DNA from: Tenderia sp965602225
GTDB lineage: Bacteria; Pseudomonadota; Gammaproteobacteria; Tenderiales; Tenderiaceae
NCBI GenBank assembly: GCA_965602225.1
Contig: CBFCYE010000009.1
Span: 1 to 64,000, forward strand
DNA: 64,000 nt
Reading direction: 5' to 3'
Both the position numbers and the translations under genes were made by a program. A model generated the notes under the pieces. That model saw only the letters and a list, made by a program, of their open reading frames with translations. It was not told the origin of the DNA and searched no databases. This document shows positions 26,029 through 35,047 of the stretch, piece after piece (positions within the stretch are counted from its first letter, which is position 1; each line of letters starts with the position of its first letter).

Positions 26029-26979
26029 ATGTCTGATTTATACCCCCATCTCGAAGCCTACGTTAATCACACCTTTGAAGTAGAATCACCGCATAAACTG
26101 CATGTAGAAGAATGCGGTAATCCCAGCGGTATCCCGGTTATTTTTGTCCATGGTGGCCCCGGTTCCGGCTGCGAAGCCTATCATCGTCGTTTTTTTAATC
26201 CGGACAAATATCGCATCATCCTGTTTGACCAGCGTGGTTGTGGTCGCTCATCACCGCACGCCGAACTAAAAGGCAACAACACCCAGGCCCTGGTTGCCGA
26301 TATGGAGTTGATCCGCGCAAGGCTGGGTGTCGACAAGTGGGTGGTGTTCGGTGGCAGTTGGGGTTCTACCCTTGGTTTGGTCTATGCCGAGACGCATCCA
26401 GAACGTGTGCATGGCTTGATACTGCGTGGCATCTTTCTCTGTCGGCCGAGTGAAATCCACTGGTTTTATCAAGACGGCGCTTCACGCATCTTTCCCGATT
26501 ATTGGCAGGACTATCTCAAGCCCATCCCCGGGGCTGATCATGTTGACCTGTTGCAGGCCTACTATCGTCAGCTGACGTCTGATAACGAAGTTGAGCGCAT
26601 GGCCGCCGCCAAGGCCTGGTCGCTGTGGGAAGGCCGTTGTGCCACACTGAAACCATCACAAACCGTGGTGGATCATTTTGGTGACCCGTTTACGGCTTTG
26701 AGTCTAGCGCGGATCGAGTGTCACTACTTCGTCAATAACAGCTTTCTCGAAGAGGATCAGATCCTGCGCGATGCCTATAAATTGCATGATATCCCCGGCA
26801 TCATCGTCCAGGGCCGTTATGACATGGTCTGCCCGATAGAAAGCGCCTGGGATCTGCATAGGGCCTGGCCACAGGCAGAGTTAAAAATCATCGATGATGC
26901 CGGCCATTCCGCCAGCGAACCCGGAACACGCAGCGCCTTGGTTGATGCTGCCGATAAGATGGCGGCGCTGTTGGCGTGA
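26029..26979 (+). CDS. pip: Proline iminopeptidase
   Basis: This alpha/beta-hydrolase (family S33) releases N-terminal proline from peptides. The 316-residue protein has HGGPGSGC (oxyanion region), DQRGCGRS, the nucleophile motif GGSWGS and the late catalytic residues in QGRYDMVCP and DDAGHS. I start at the ATG at 26029 with AGGA nine bases upstream; the open frame extends to 25987 without a better start. It overlaps dtd by four bases. Confidence 0.93.
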   Translation: MSDLYPHLEAYVNHTFEVESPHKLHVEECGNPSGIPVIFVHGGPGSGCEAYHRRFFNPDKYRIILFDQRGCGRSSPHAELKGNNTQALVADMELIRARLGVDKWVVFGGSWGSTLGLVYAETHPERVHGLILRGIFLCRPSEIHWFYQDGASRIFPDYWQDYLKPIPGADHVDLLQAYYRQLTSDNEVERMAAAKAWSLWEGRCATLKPSQTVVDHFGDPFTALSLARIECHYFVNNSFLEEDQILRDAYKLHDIPGIIVQGRYDMVCPIESAWDLHRAWPQAELKIIDDAGHSASEPGTRSALVDAADKMAALLA

Positions 26980-27437
26980 TCGGCCTGTTACAGCGAGTCA
27001 GTGAAGCCAGCGTTATAGTCGAAAATGAAATAGTTGGCCAGATTGGTCGTGGTCTATTGGTGTTGGTAGGTGTCGAGCGCGGTGATTCGGAGGCGCAGGC
27101 CGGTCGTCTGTTGGAACGTCTGCTAAGCTACCGCGTCTTTCCTGATGCCGATGACAAAATGAATCTCAGCCTTGCAGATATAAAAGCTGAGTTGTTGCTG
27201 GTGCCGCAATTCACCCTGCCAGCCGACACCCGCAAAGGCACCCGCCCCAGTTTTACCCCAGCGGCAGCACCGGCAGAAGGTGAGCGGCTGTTTAATTATC
27301 TAGTTGAAAAAGCACAACAGCAGCATGAAAAAGTAGCGACCGGTTTATTTGCTGCGGATATGAAAGTAGCGCTGGTGAATGATGGGCCGGTGACCTTCTG
27401 GTTACAAGTGCCGCCAAGTCGTAGTGAAGTTTGTTAA
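26976..27437 (+). CDS. dtd: D-aminoacyl-tRNA deacylase
   Basis: Dtd hydrolyses D-amino acids mischarged on tRNA. The 153-residue protein has the Gly-cisPro region (NDGPVTFWLQ) and the active-site strand PQFTLPADTRKGTRPSF. In the family the first residue of that strand is usually Ser (SQFT), so the Pro here is unusual, while the Thr is kept. The GTG start overlaps the pip stop codon (GTGA), indicating translational coupling. Confidence 0.92.
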   Translation: MIGLLQRVSEASVIVENEIVGQIGRGLLVLVGVERGDSEAQAGRLLERLLSYRVFPDADDKMNLSLADIKAELLLVPQFTLPADTRKGTRPSFTPAAAPAEGERLFNYLVEKAQQQHEKVATGLFAADMKVALVNDGPVTFWLQVPPSRSEVC

Positions 27438-27505
27438 GCCCCGGTCGGGGTTATCTGAAATCAAGTATAATTCGGTTGACGATTGAAATGCCCAGGGGGT
27501 TGGGA

Positions 27506-29350
27506 ATGTGTAGGCGTATTATTTTTGCGGGCGTGTTTGCCCCGCTGTTATTGCTGGGCTGTCAGGCTGATCAGTCAAGTGATGCCGTTCAGGTTGATGA
27601 GACTTTAAATCTAAGTCGTGACGAAGTCGACAATGCAGATATATTGCCTGAGATAGTAGATACCGGTAGCAATAGTGAACCTCTGGATAATGTTGCCTAT
27701 ATCGAGACCTTCTTGGCAGAAGGTCAACGCAAGTTGTCATCAAGCACCAATACCTCAGCAATGGCTGATTTTCAGCAATCCCTGCTGCGCTATGCCTTTA
27801 GCGATTATGTTAGTCATGCGTCAACAGAGCTGAACTTTGTCTCGGCCCCCTTCGATCAGCAGCAGTTGCTGGCCATAATTGCATTGGGTGCTGACGGAAC
27901 AAGCTTGCAAGCCTTGTCGAAGGCCGGCAATCTTGAGCTGGCCGATATGGAAGTGCAATTAGCTTTCAACGACAAAGATCAACAGCTCGATGCTTTAGGT
28001 TCAGTTGAGCGGCAAGGTTTTCTCTGGGGACAAGAGCGTTATAAATTTTCGCATCAATACCTTCAAAATCAAGACGAACTCTACGGTCCTCAAATGAACG
28101 GACTGGATTTTCAGGCTGCGTCGGCCCTTGCTCAGACTACAGTCAGCGAAGCGTTGGGCGGTCAGCTTGAACTGACGGAGATAGATGATCGTAGTCGCCT
28201 GGTCGCAGCTCAAACCAGTCAGCTTGATGCAGCGTGGTCAGCGGAGCTTAAGGTTGAACCTGCTCGTGGGCGCTTTGCCGTGTTGAAAAATGATGAGCAA
28301 CGCTGGGTAGATATGGTACGTATTGACGGCATGATGAATGTCATCGAGGCGGATGACTATCGTGCTGTGGAGATTCCTCTGGTTGATAGCGAACTTTCCC
28401 TCTTGTTGATTACGCCTGCATTAGGTGAATTCGATAATCTGCGTAGCCGATTTGACCAGACGTTTCTGCAAGAGCAGTTAGAGAAACTTGCCCCCGCCCA
28501 GACAACTGCGATGGTGCCTCTCTTTGAGATCGACCGAAAACTCACTAAGAACGAGATGCCTGATCTAGGGGTTGCGTTACTAGGCCCTGAAGCTCCGAAA
28601 GTGGTATTTGATGAGAATGGCGTGCCGCAATGGGTGCTAAATGATGAAGGTGTGTACGAAGTGTTAGTGGTGGAGGCCGAGGTTGATCCTGACGCTGTGG
28701 CAAATTTTTCTGGCGTCAATGATGCGGGTTATCTCTACCTTTTGCCTCCCAGGCAGCGGATAGCTTTTAATCTGGGCGAGACGGGGGTTAATAGTCTGAC
28801 TGCAAGCGCAGTGGTGCACGAGGCGACCGAAAATGAACCTAGTTGGTTGTTTAATAATCCATCTCAGTCAGGTTATGCTGGTTTTTCCATGTTTAGCTCT
28901 GATAACACAACTTTATGGCCATCTGAAAAAAGTTGTTTCTATCCTCCGGATCAGCGCCCCTTTCTTTTTGCTGTTTATTCCCGCCAGTCACAAACCTTGC
29001 TCCACCTTGGGCACGTGGTGGAACTTAGCGGCGCTAAGGTTGATCCTGACTGGATGGTAAGTAGCTATAGTGATTGCGGTGATAGCCCGCCGCCGGTGCA
29101 GATTTATCAATACTCGGAAAGCCTGCAATGTGATGTGGAGAGTGGTGTTTCACTTGCGGATATGAACGCTAATCTGATCAATGCCGGTATCGACGTGCTT
29201 GAATCTAGTGAGGGACATGATGGTCTATTTCGTATCCAATTATGTGGTTCAGAAACGGGAGAGATTAATATTTTTACCATTTCTGCGGTTGATGTTCCTT
29301 TGGCAGAGAGTCTTGGTTTTTACCGTTTATCATTGTTGTCCTTGTGGTAG
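27506..29350 (+). CDS. Serpin-family lipoprotein with C-terminal extension
   Basis: The 614-residue product starts with a lipoprotein signal (MCRRIIFAGVFAPLLLLGC, lipid on C19). The body fits a divergent serpin: LLITPALGEFDNL, then DAVANFSGVNDAGYLYL, a hinge-like stretch GETGVNSLTASAVV, a long candidate reactive loop, and the closing strands RPFLFAVYSRQSQTLLHLGHVVEL. Serpins inhibit Ser or Cys proteases by loop insertion. The hinge P14 position appears to be Val rather than Thr/Ser, so inhibitory activity is uncertain. About 100 further residues form a Cys-containing module (GVSLADMNANLINAGIDVLES.. INIFTI..LGF). I start at the ATG at 27506 with GGGGG upstream; the open frame begins at 27431. 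Confidence 0.75.
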   Translation: MCRRIIFAGVFAPLLLLGCQADQSSDAVQVDETLNLSRDEVDNADILPEIVDTGSNSEPLDNVAYIETFLAEGQRKLSSSTNTSAMADFQQSLLRYAFSDYVSHASTELNFVSAPFDQQQLLAIIALGADGTSLQALSKAGNLELADMEVQLAFNDKDQQLDALGSVERQGFLWGQERYKFSHQYLQNQDELYGPQMNGLDFQAASALAQTTVSEALGGQLELTEIDDRSRLVAAQTSQLDAAWSAELKVEPARGRFAVLKNDEQRWVDMVRIDGMMNVIEADDYRAVEIPLVDSELSLLLITPALGEFDNLRSRFDQTFLQEQLEKLAPAQTTAMVPLFEIDRKLTKNEMPDLGVALLGPEAPKVVFDENGVPQWVLNDEGVYEVLVVEAEVDPDAVANFSGVNDAGYLYLLPPRQRIAFNLGETGVNSLTASAVVHEATENEPSWLFNNPSQSGYAGFSMFSSDNTTLWPSEKSCFYPPDQRPFLFAVYSRQSQTLLHLGHVVELSGAKVDPDWMVSSYSDCGDSPPPVQIYQYSESLQCDVESGVSLADMNANLINAGIDVLESSEGHDGLFRIQLCGSETGEINIFTISAVDVPLAESLGFYRLSLLSLW

Positions 29351-29384
29351 ATGTTGATCTATTGATAGCGGAATCAGTTAAGAT

Positions 29385-29417
29385 AAAAGCTCGCCCTTGG
29401 CGGGCTTTTTGGTTTTT
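29385..29417 (+). terminator. Intrinsic terminator after the serpin gene
   Basis: AAGCTCGCC and GGCGGGCTT pair around a short loop and are followed by T-rich sequence, between the serpin gene and apaH. Confidence 0.75.
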
Positions 29418-29429
29418 AGGGAGTGATGC

Positions 29430-30260
29430 GTGGCGACTTACGCTATCGGTGATATTCAAGGTTGTTTCGATGAGTTGCAGCAGCTGTTGGCGCAACTCAA
29501 TTTTGATCAAGCCAATGACCAATTGTGGTTTTGTGGTGACCTGGTTAATCGTGGCCCGAAGTCATTAGAGACGCTGCGCTTTGTCAAAGGCCTGGGTGAT
29601 GCCGCAGTCACTGTGCTGGGTAATCATGATCTGCATTTGTTGGCCAAGGCGGAAGGCTTTGGTAAGCGGTTGAAGCAGGACACTTTGGATGAGATTCTCA
29701 ATGCGCCTGATTGCGACGAGTTGATGTTTTGGCTGCGTCATCAACCCCTGCTGCATCACGACAGTGAGCTGGGTTATACGATGGTTCATGCCGGTTTGTC
29801 GCCGCAGTGGGATTTGCTCACGGCCCAAGCCTGTGCCCGTGAACTGGAAAACAAACTGCGTGCAGATGATTATCATGAATTTATCCAGGTAATGTATGGC
29901 AACCAGCCGGATCAATGGTCGGATGAATTGACGGGTGTGGATCGCTGGCGTTTCATTACCAATGTTTTTACCAGGTTGCGATTTTGTTATCCAGATGGAC
30001 GTTTGGAACTTAAGGCTAAGGGTGAGCTTGGTACACAAAAGGCGGGCGCGCTGCCGTGGTTTAACGTGCCTGGTCGCAAGACAGAGAATGAGCGTATTGT
30101 ATTTGGCCACTGGTCGACCCTTGGTGTGGGTGAAACAAACAATGCCTTGTCATTAGATGGTGGTTGTTTGTGGGGGGGGCAGTTGGTGGCGGTGCGTCTT
30201 GATCAGGATGTGCCAGAGTGGTCTACAATAGACTGTGAAGGGGCGTGCCAATCAGGCTAG
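29430..30260 (+). CDS. apaH: Symmetrical Ap4A hydrolase ApaH
   Basis: ApaH splits diadenosine tetraphosphate into two ADP. The 276-residue protein has the metallophosphatase motifs GDIQGC, GDLVNRGPKS, GNHDLH and the late FGHWSTLG. The start is GTG with AGGGAG six bases upstream; no in-frame ATG fits the family start ATYAIGDIQG. It stands between the serpin and a lipoprotein hydrolase. Confidence 0.95.
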   Translation: MATYAIGDIQGCFDELQQLLAQLNFDQANDQLWFCGDLVNRGPKSLETLRFVKGLGDAAVTVLGNHDLHLLAKAEGFGKRLKQDTLDEILNAPDCDELMFWLRHQPLLHHDSELGYTMVHAGLSPQWDLLTAQACARELENKLRADDYHEFIQVMYGNQPDQWSDELTGVDRWRFITNVFTRLRFCYPDGRLELKAKGELGTQKAGALPWFNVPGRKTENERIVFGHWSTLGVGETNNALSLDGGCLWGGQLVAVRLDQDVPEWSTIDCEGACQSG

Positions 30261-30298
30261 TCTTTTGGCGTTGTGCTGTAAGAACAGGGAGGTTCTTG

Positions 30299-31573
30299 AT
30301 GCATCTATCTAGTAAACGGTTATTACCTTTTTTATTGTTGGCCCTGGTGATTTCGGGCTGTGCCTCTAATGGTATTTATCGAAAAGAGTTTTCCAGTTGT
30401 GTGGCTTCAGCGCAGCAGTTCTGCGAAGACCATGCCATCCAGTTGCATCAAGCAAAGACAGATCAAGAATATTTGATCAGCTTTGTTGAGATCGATGACC
30501 AGGGCCAGCTGCGCAATCGTAAGCAGATGCAGTCGGTACTGGATGAACTCTACATGATGGCGGCCAATGATAGTCTGCTGATCAATGTCTTTGTTCATGG
30601 TTGGCACCATAGCGCCAAACCTCAAGACCCAAATGTGGAAAGTTTCAAAGCCAGTCTGGCGCAGCTGAGTCAGTTGGAAAGCCAGCTTAGCGCGGGACAG
30701 AAAAAACAGCCGCGCAAGGTGGTGGGTGTCTATGTTGGTTGGCGTGGTGAATCCATCGACGTGCCGTATTTGAATAATATTACCTTCTGGGATCGTAAGA
30801 GTACGGCACAAGAGGTGGGCCATCTTGGTATGGATGAATTGCTGCTCAGGCTGGAAGAGATCAGCAATGTTAAAAACACCCAAGAGCCACCGATCAAGAG
30901 TCGCCTGGTGATTGTTGGGCATAGCTTCGGTGGTGCGGCGGTTTACAGTGCTACCTCACAGATCCTGGCGAGTCGCTTTGTTGATAGCCGTGCAGAAAAA
31001 AACTTTACCGATACCGCCAAGGGTTTTGGTGATCTGGTGGTATTGCTCAATCCTGCCTTTGAGGCGCTGCGTTATGCGCCGCTCTATGATCTAGCTCAGG
31101 CTCGTTGCAGTTACTTCCCCGAACAACAGCCACGGCTGGTGATCTTGACCTCAGAAGCGGATAAGGCAACCAAGTATCTGTTTCCGATGGGGCGAATCTT
31201 TTCTACCTTTTTTGAAACACACGGCCCCGTCAATCGTGATGATTGTCGACGACCTGTCAGCTATCATGAAGGGGCGGCGGACAGAAGTACGGTGGGTCAT
31301 TTTAAACCGCTGTTGACGCATGAGCTGCGTCCCGCTAGTCAGGCGAAAAAGACAGCCTACGCTGAAGCGTCTGGCGTTTGGCGTCAACAACAAGAAGGTG
31401 GCGTGCAGCAATACGGCGCCACCGAGTTAATACATCTGGGCAAGACGGTAGTGCGCAATCCTTTTCTCAATATCAAAGTCGATAGCGAGTTGATCAGCGA
31501 TCATAATGACGTCTTTGGTGAAGAGATTCTCGATTTTTTGCGGCAGCTGATTGTGATTTCGACACAGGAGTAA
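30299..31573 (+). CDS. Alpha/beta-hydrolase-fold lipoprotein
   Basis: The 424-residue protein has a lipoprotein signal peptide (lipobox VISGC, C21) and a catalytic-type serine motif (VIVGHSFGGAAV). The upstream strands INVFVHGWHH and VVGVYVGWRG fit the alpha/beta-hydrolase fold. Substrate is unknown; lipase or esterase activity is plausible. A strong GGGAGG lies six bases before the ATG at 30299. The open frame continues upstream into the apaH end but without a better start. Confidence 0.8.
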   Translation: MHLSSKRLLPFLLLALVISGCASNGIYRKEFSSCVASAQQFCEDHAIQLHQAKTDQEYLISFVEIDDQGQLRNRKQMQSVLDELYMMAANDSLLINVFVHGWHHSAKPQDPNVESFKASLAQLSQLESQLSAGQKKQPRKVVGVYVGWRGESIDVPYLNNITFWDRKSTAQEVGHLGMDELLLRLEEISNVKNTQEPPIKSRLVIVGHSFGGAAVYSATSQILASRFVDSRAEKNFTDTAKGFGDLVVLLNPAFEALRYAPLYDLAQARCSYFPEQQPRLVILTSEADKATKYLFPMGRIFSTFFETHGPVNRDDCRRPVSYHEGAADRSTVGHFKPLLTHELRPASQAKKTAYAEASGVWRQQQEGGVQQYGATELIHLGKTVVRNPFLNIKVDSELISDHNDVFGEEILDFLRQLIVISTQE

Positions 31574-31597
31574 TGCCAATATAGAAGTGGTCTGTAG

Positions 31598-31954
31598 TCA
31601 GGTTGATTCGGCGCTAAATTGCTCTAGTGCATTGATGGTTGCGGTGACACATTGGCTGGTGCGGGCAATGGTCTCTGTCAGCGCCTCATGTTGTGATTGC
31701 GTGATCTGCTCTTCTATCGTCATCGCCAACTGCTGTAGCTGAATCGCGCCAATATTTCCGGCGGAACCTCTTATTGCATGGGCAAGGGCCTTGACCTGCT
31801 CCAGGTCTTGCTCGGCATTGGCACTTTGCAAGGCAATGACCTTGCTGCTGCAGGATTGAATGAACAGGCTTTTAAGCTGGTCAAATCCATCTCCCATCAG
31901 TTTTTGCATCTGGCGTAGTTTGTTCAGATCAAAAATGGTTTGTGATATCTCCAT
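31598..31954 (-). CDS. Stand-alone Hpt (histidine phosphotransfer) domain protein
   Basis: The 118-residue protein is a four-helix Hpt domain with the phospho-accepting His in AHAIRGSAGNIGA. Such proteins pass phosphate between a hybrid sensor kinase and a response regulator. No kinase or regulator gene is nearby, so the partner lies elsewhere. I start at ATG 31954 (MEISQTIF) with AAGG upstream; the open frame to 32074 adds 40 residues unlike the family. Confidence 0.8.
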   Translation of the reverse strand: MEISQTIFDLNKLRQMQKLMGDGFDQLKSLFIQSCSSKVIALQSANAEQDLEQVKALAHAIRGSAGNIGAIQLQQLAMTIEEQITQSQHEALTETIARTSQCVTATINALEQFSAEST

Positions 31955-32162
31955 TGCCAATACCTTGTTGAAGTTAGCTTTAATGATAGACGATGTTTCT
32001 AGTTCGGTATCGGAATCTGCTTCAGTACAATTTGAGAGTAGTGCCGTTGATGAGTATAGCTGCACGCTGGTCAATGTTGATGTGTTTTGTTAAACGAAGG
32101 AAATGATAAAGGCTCCTACTGGGAGGCTTTGGGTAAAGGTAAATGTTGTTGCTGAGAGCTGG

Positions 32163-33203
32163 TTATTTCAAGTCGCCGGTAACGCTGCTTTTCTTGGCTT
32201 CAGGTAAGCGAGGTATGCTGATTTCAGGAAGCTCACCGTTCAAACTTTGCAAAAATGCCACTACGTCGGTTACCTCCCTTTCGCTCAATTTTATATCAAG
32301 CTGGGTCTTGGCCATGACTCGAACAGCTTCATCCAGGCTTTTTACCGAGCCATTGTGGAAATAGGGCGCGGTCAGGGCAATATTGCGCAGGCTGGGGACT
32401 CGCCATTTGTTCATGTCGGTTTTGGCCTTGGTGATGTCATAGCGACCTTTGTCTGAGTTCAGGTCATATTTTGTGTCGTATTTACTGCTGTAGGTAGGGA
32501 ATTTTTGATAAAAGCCCTGGCCGATGGGCAGGGTTGGGCCGGCAAAGTTGGCACCGCTGTGGCACCCTTTGCAACCCGTTCGTTCAAATACATGTTTACC
32601 GCGCTGGGCTTGTTTAGGCAGGGCTGACTTATCCCCCGCCAGATAGCGGTCGTAAGGGCTGTTGGGGGTGATTAGGGTGCGCTCGAAAGCGGCAATAGCC
32701 TTGGCCATGTTGTTGTAGCTGACAGCATTCGAGATTCCGAAGACTGTCTTAAATTGTTCAACGTAGCCAGGGATTGAGTTCAGGCGCTCAACAATTGCCG
32801 CTTCGCTGGGCATACCCATTTTGAGCGGGTCGATAGGTGGGCCCTTGGCCTGTTCTTCCAGGGTGCCGGCGCGGCCATCCCAGAATAGAGCGCTGTGAAA
32901 GGCGGCGTTCCATACAGTTGGGGCGCTTCTGCCACCATGCTGGCCGCCGATGCCTGCGGAGGTGGCGCGATTGTCGGTGCCGCTGGATGTGATGTCGTGG
33001 CAGGAGTTGCAAGAGACTGTGCCATCTACGGAAAGGCGTGGATCAAAGAAAAGCTGTTTACCCAGTTCAACCTTTTCTGTGGTGGTGGGATTGTCGGCCG
33101 GGGTGGGTACTGTCTTGGGCAGTGTGTCGGCGCTGACTAGGTTGCTGGCCAGTAATGTGGCTGCGGCAGTATATAAGAGTGCGCTGATCTTTCTCTGTTT
33201 CAT
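32163..33203 (-). CDS. Di-heme cytochrome c peroxidase, copy 1
   Basis: The 346-residue protein has a signal peptide (MKQRKISALLYTAAATLLAS) and two c-type heme motifs, CNSCH (65-69) and CKGCH (211-215). The Met-rich segment KMGMPSEAAIVERLNSIPGYVEQF and APYFHNGS are typical of bacterial periplasmic peroxidases that reduce hydrogen peroxide. It is a close paralogue of the gene at 33.8 kb over its whole length. I start at ATG 33203 with AGGAAG upstream. A decayed hemF copy lies upstream. Confidence 0.92.
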   Translation of the reverse strand: MKQRKISALLYTAAATLLASNLVSADTLPKTVPTPADNPTTTEKVELGKQLFFDPRLSVDGTVSCNSCHDITSSGTDNRATSAGIGGQHGGRSAPTVWNAAFHSALFWDGRAGTLEEQAKGPPIDPLKMGMPSEAAIVERLNSIPGYVEQFKTVFGISNAVSYNNMAKAIAAFERTLITPNSPYDRYLAGDKSALPKQAQRGKHVFERTGCKGCHSGANFAGPTLPIGQGFYQKFPTYSSKYDTKYDLNSDKGRYDITKAKTDMNKWRVPSLRNIALTAPYFHNGSVKSLDEAVRVMAKTQLDIKLSEREVTDVVAFLQSLNGELPEISIPRLPEAKKSSVTGDLK

Positions 33204-33383
33204 ATTCAAAGTACTTCCTACAGGGGTGATCAATTACTTTTTTATAATTATTTGTGACGTCTTTATTGCTGGTTGCTAAATCTGGATTTTGTCTAAGTTT
33301 AGCTTGATGGCTATATTAACCTTTTCTTAAGGTTTATATCTGATTTTATTTACTGAATTTGTACCAAAGTTGTTCTGGCGGCT

Positions 33384-33640
33384 GTTTAAGGCAATAAAAA
33401 AGAGGTATTAAGGCCTTTTAGCAGCTGCAAAGTCAGTCATGAGGTTTCAGGTGCTGGTATGGAGTGTTGCTGCGGGGCTGCCTAGCTTGGGGTGGTCGTT
33501 GTATTGCCCACATACCAAATCATCTTCAAGCGGGATAAATAGGGGGGAAGGTCAAATCCACCAGCAATCCGCAAGATGGGGACTTCGTCTTTATTTTTGG
33601 CAGTGAGAAACGGGGCTGTGTTTTTGGTGAAGCGCTTTTT
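33384..33640 (-). pseudogene. Decayed duplicate of the 3' part of hemF
   Basis: Positions about 33384-33402 (GTTTAAGGCAATAAAAAAG) repeat 35005-35023 exactly. About 33430-33510 aligns with the hemF 3' coding end at 35059-35140, with scattered substitutions and a one-base indel. About 33527-33625 aligns with hemF internal sequence near 35544-35640. The intervening roughly 400 bases of hemF and the N-terminal part are missing, and the terminator copy is degraded. No open frame remains. This is a relic of a hemF-peroxidase tandem duplication. Confidence 0.8.
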
Positions 33641-33742
33641 GTTTTTTGCGCCAGTTAATTGTGATTTGGGCGCAAGAGTAATAGCTAGACATTGTTGGAT
33701 ATTGTTAGGGGGGGGGCGTAGTTAATAAACTAGCTATGTAGG

Positions 33743-33767
33743 AAAAACGGGGCGCTGTACGCACCCC
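33743..33767 (-). terminator. Intrinsic terminator after peroxidase copy 2
   Basis: On the minus strand a G+C-rich hairpin (GGGGTGCG ... CGCCCC, one bulge) is followed by GTTTTT, 20 bases after the stop codon. Confidence 0.6.
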
Positions 33768-33787
33768 AGAGTATGGAAGGGAAAAAG

Positions 33788-34831
33788 CTATTTCAAATCA
33801 CTAGCCAGGCTGCTGTTAACCAGCTTAGGCAGGTGTGGCACGCTGATTTCAGGACGCTCACCATTCAGACTTGTCAGAAACGCGACTATATCGTTTACCC
33901 TTTTTTCACTCAATTTCAGATTGAGTTGGGTCTTGGCCATGATACGCACGGCTTCATTCAAGGTTTCGATTGATCCATTGTGGAAATAAGGGGCGGTCAG
34001 GGCGACATTGCGCAGGCTGGGGACACGCCATCTATTCATATCCTTTTTGGCTTTAGTGACTTCAAAGCGACCTTTGTCTGAGCTCAGGTCATACTTCTTG
34101 TTGTACTCACTTTTGTAATTAGGAAATCTTTGATAGTAGCCCTGGCCGATGGGTAGGCTTGGGCCAGCGAAGTTAGTGCCACTGTGGCAGGTGTTGCAAC
34201 CTGCCTGTTCAAATAGTTTTTTACCGCGCAGGGCCTGTTCGGACATGGCTGTTTTCTCGCCAGCAAGAAAACGGTCATGAGGGCTGTTTGGCGTGATTAG
34301 GGTGCGCACGAAGGCGGCAATGGCCCTGGCCATGTTGTCGTAGCTAACTGCATCTTTGTCGCCGAAGGCTGTCCTGAATTGTTCGACGTAACCGGGGATG
34401 GCGTTTAGACGTTCGACCACTGACGCTTCACTGGGCATGCCCATCTGGAGGGGGTTTAGTAGTGGTTCTTTGGCTTGTTCTTCCAGGGTGGCGGCACGGC
34501 CATCCCAGGATAAGGCGGTGAGGAAGGCGGCGTTCCAGATAGTGGGGGCGCTTCTGACGCCTTGTCGGCCGCTAATACCGGCTGAGGTGGCGCGGTTATC
34601 GGTGCCGCTGGACATGACGTTGTGGCAGGAGTTACACGATACAGTGCCGTCAATCGAGAGGCGAGGGTCAAAGAAAAGCTGCTTACCCAGTTCAACCTTT
34701 TCTGCGGTGGTAGGGTTGTCGGCTGGCGTCAGTACTGTTTTTGGCAGTATTCCTGCGTTGGCAAGGCTGCTACTCAGTAACGCGGCTGCAGTATAGCCAA
34801 AAAGCTTGTTGAGCTTGATCTGAATCATCAT
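33788..34831 (-). CDS. Di-heme cytochrome c peroxidase, copy 2
   Basis: The 347-residue periplasmic peroxidase has a signal peptide (ending near SLANA) and heme motifs CNSCH (66-70) and CNTCH. It matches copy 1 nearly end to end (e.g. KTVLTPADNPTTAEKVELGKQL). It lies directly downstream of intact hemF but after a terminator, and has its own promoter. Confidence 0.92.
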   Translation of the reverse strand: MMIQIKLNKLFGYTAAALLSSSLANAGILPKTVLTPADNPTTAEKVELGKQLFFDPRLSIDGTVSCNSCHNVMSSGTDNRATSAGISGRQGVRSAPTIWNAAFLTALSWDGRAATLEEQAKEPLLNPLQMGMPSEASVVERLNAIPGYVEQFRTAFGDKDAVSYDNMARAIAAFVRTLITPNSPHDRFLAGEKTAMSEQALRGKKLFEQAGCNTCHSGTNFAGPSLPIGQGYYQRFPNYKSEYNKKYDLSSDKGRFEVTKAKKDMNRWRVPSLRNVALTAPYFHNGSIETLNEAVRIMAKTQLNLKLSEKRVNDIVAFLTSLNGERPEISVPHLPKLVNSSLASDLK

Positions 34832-34888
34832 GTTTGGATGTTCCTACAGGGCTTGCGGAAAGCTTGAGACTGCTAATGCTGGGGGGCA

Positions 34889-34917
34889 ATAATAATACCA
34901 GATGGAATATTAGTCAA
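34889..34917 (-). promoter_or_regulatory. Sigma-70 promoter of peroxidase copy 2
   Basis: On the minus strand TTGACT (34917-34912) and TATTAT (34894-34889) are 17 bases apart, about 58 bases before the start codon. Confidence 0.65.
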
Positions 34918-35016
34918 TCTGAATATTCTTTTTTATAGTGAGGGGTCAAGATAACCTATTGATTAATTGATGTTTAATATTTTCGCGGAAATATGCTTTA
35001 CGTCGTTTAAGGCAAT

Positions 35017-35043
35017 AAAAAAGGGCCGTTGAGGCCCTTTTTT
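35017..35043 (-). terminator. Intrinsic terminator after hemF
   Basis: A run of A, GGGCC, a five-base loop, GGCCC and six T form a strong symmetrical terminator four bases after the hemF stop. Confidence 0.9.
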
Positions 35044-35047
35044 GTGG

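Noticed and set aside
33204..33383. Possible small gene between the hemF remnant and peroxidase copy 1
   Set aside because: A+T-rich with no supported frame; it corresponds in length to the promoter region of peroxidase copy 2.
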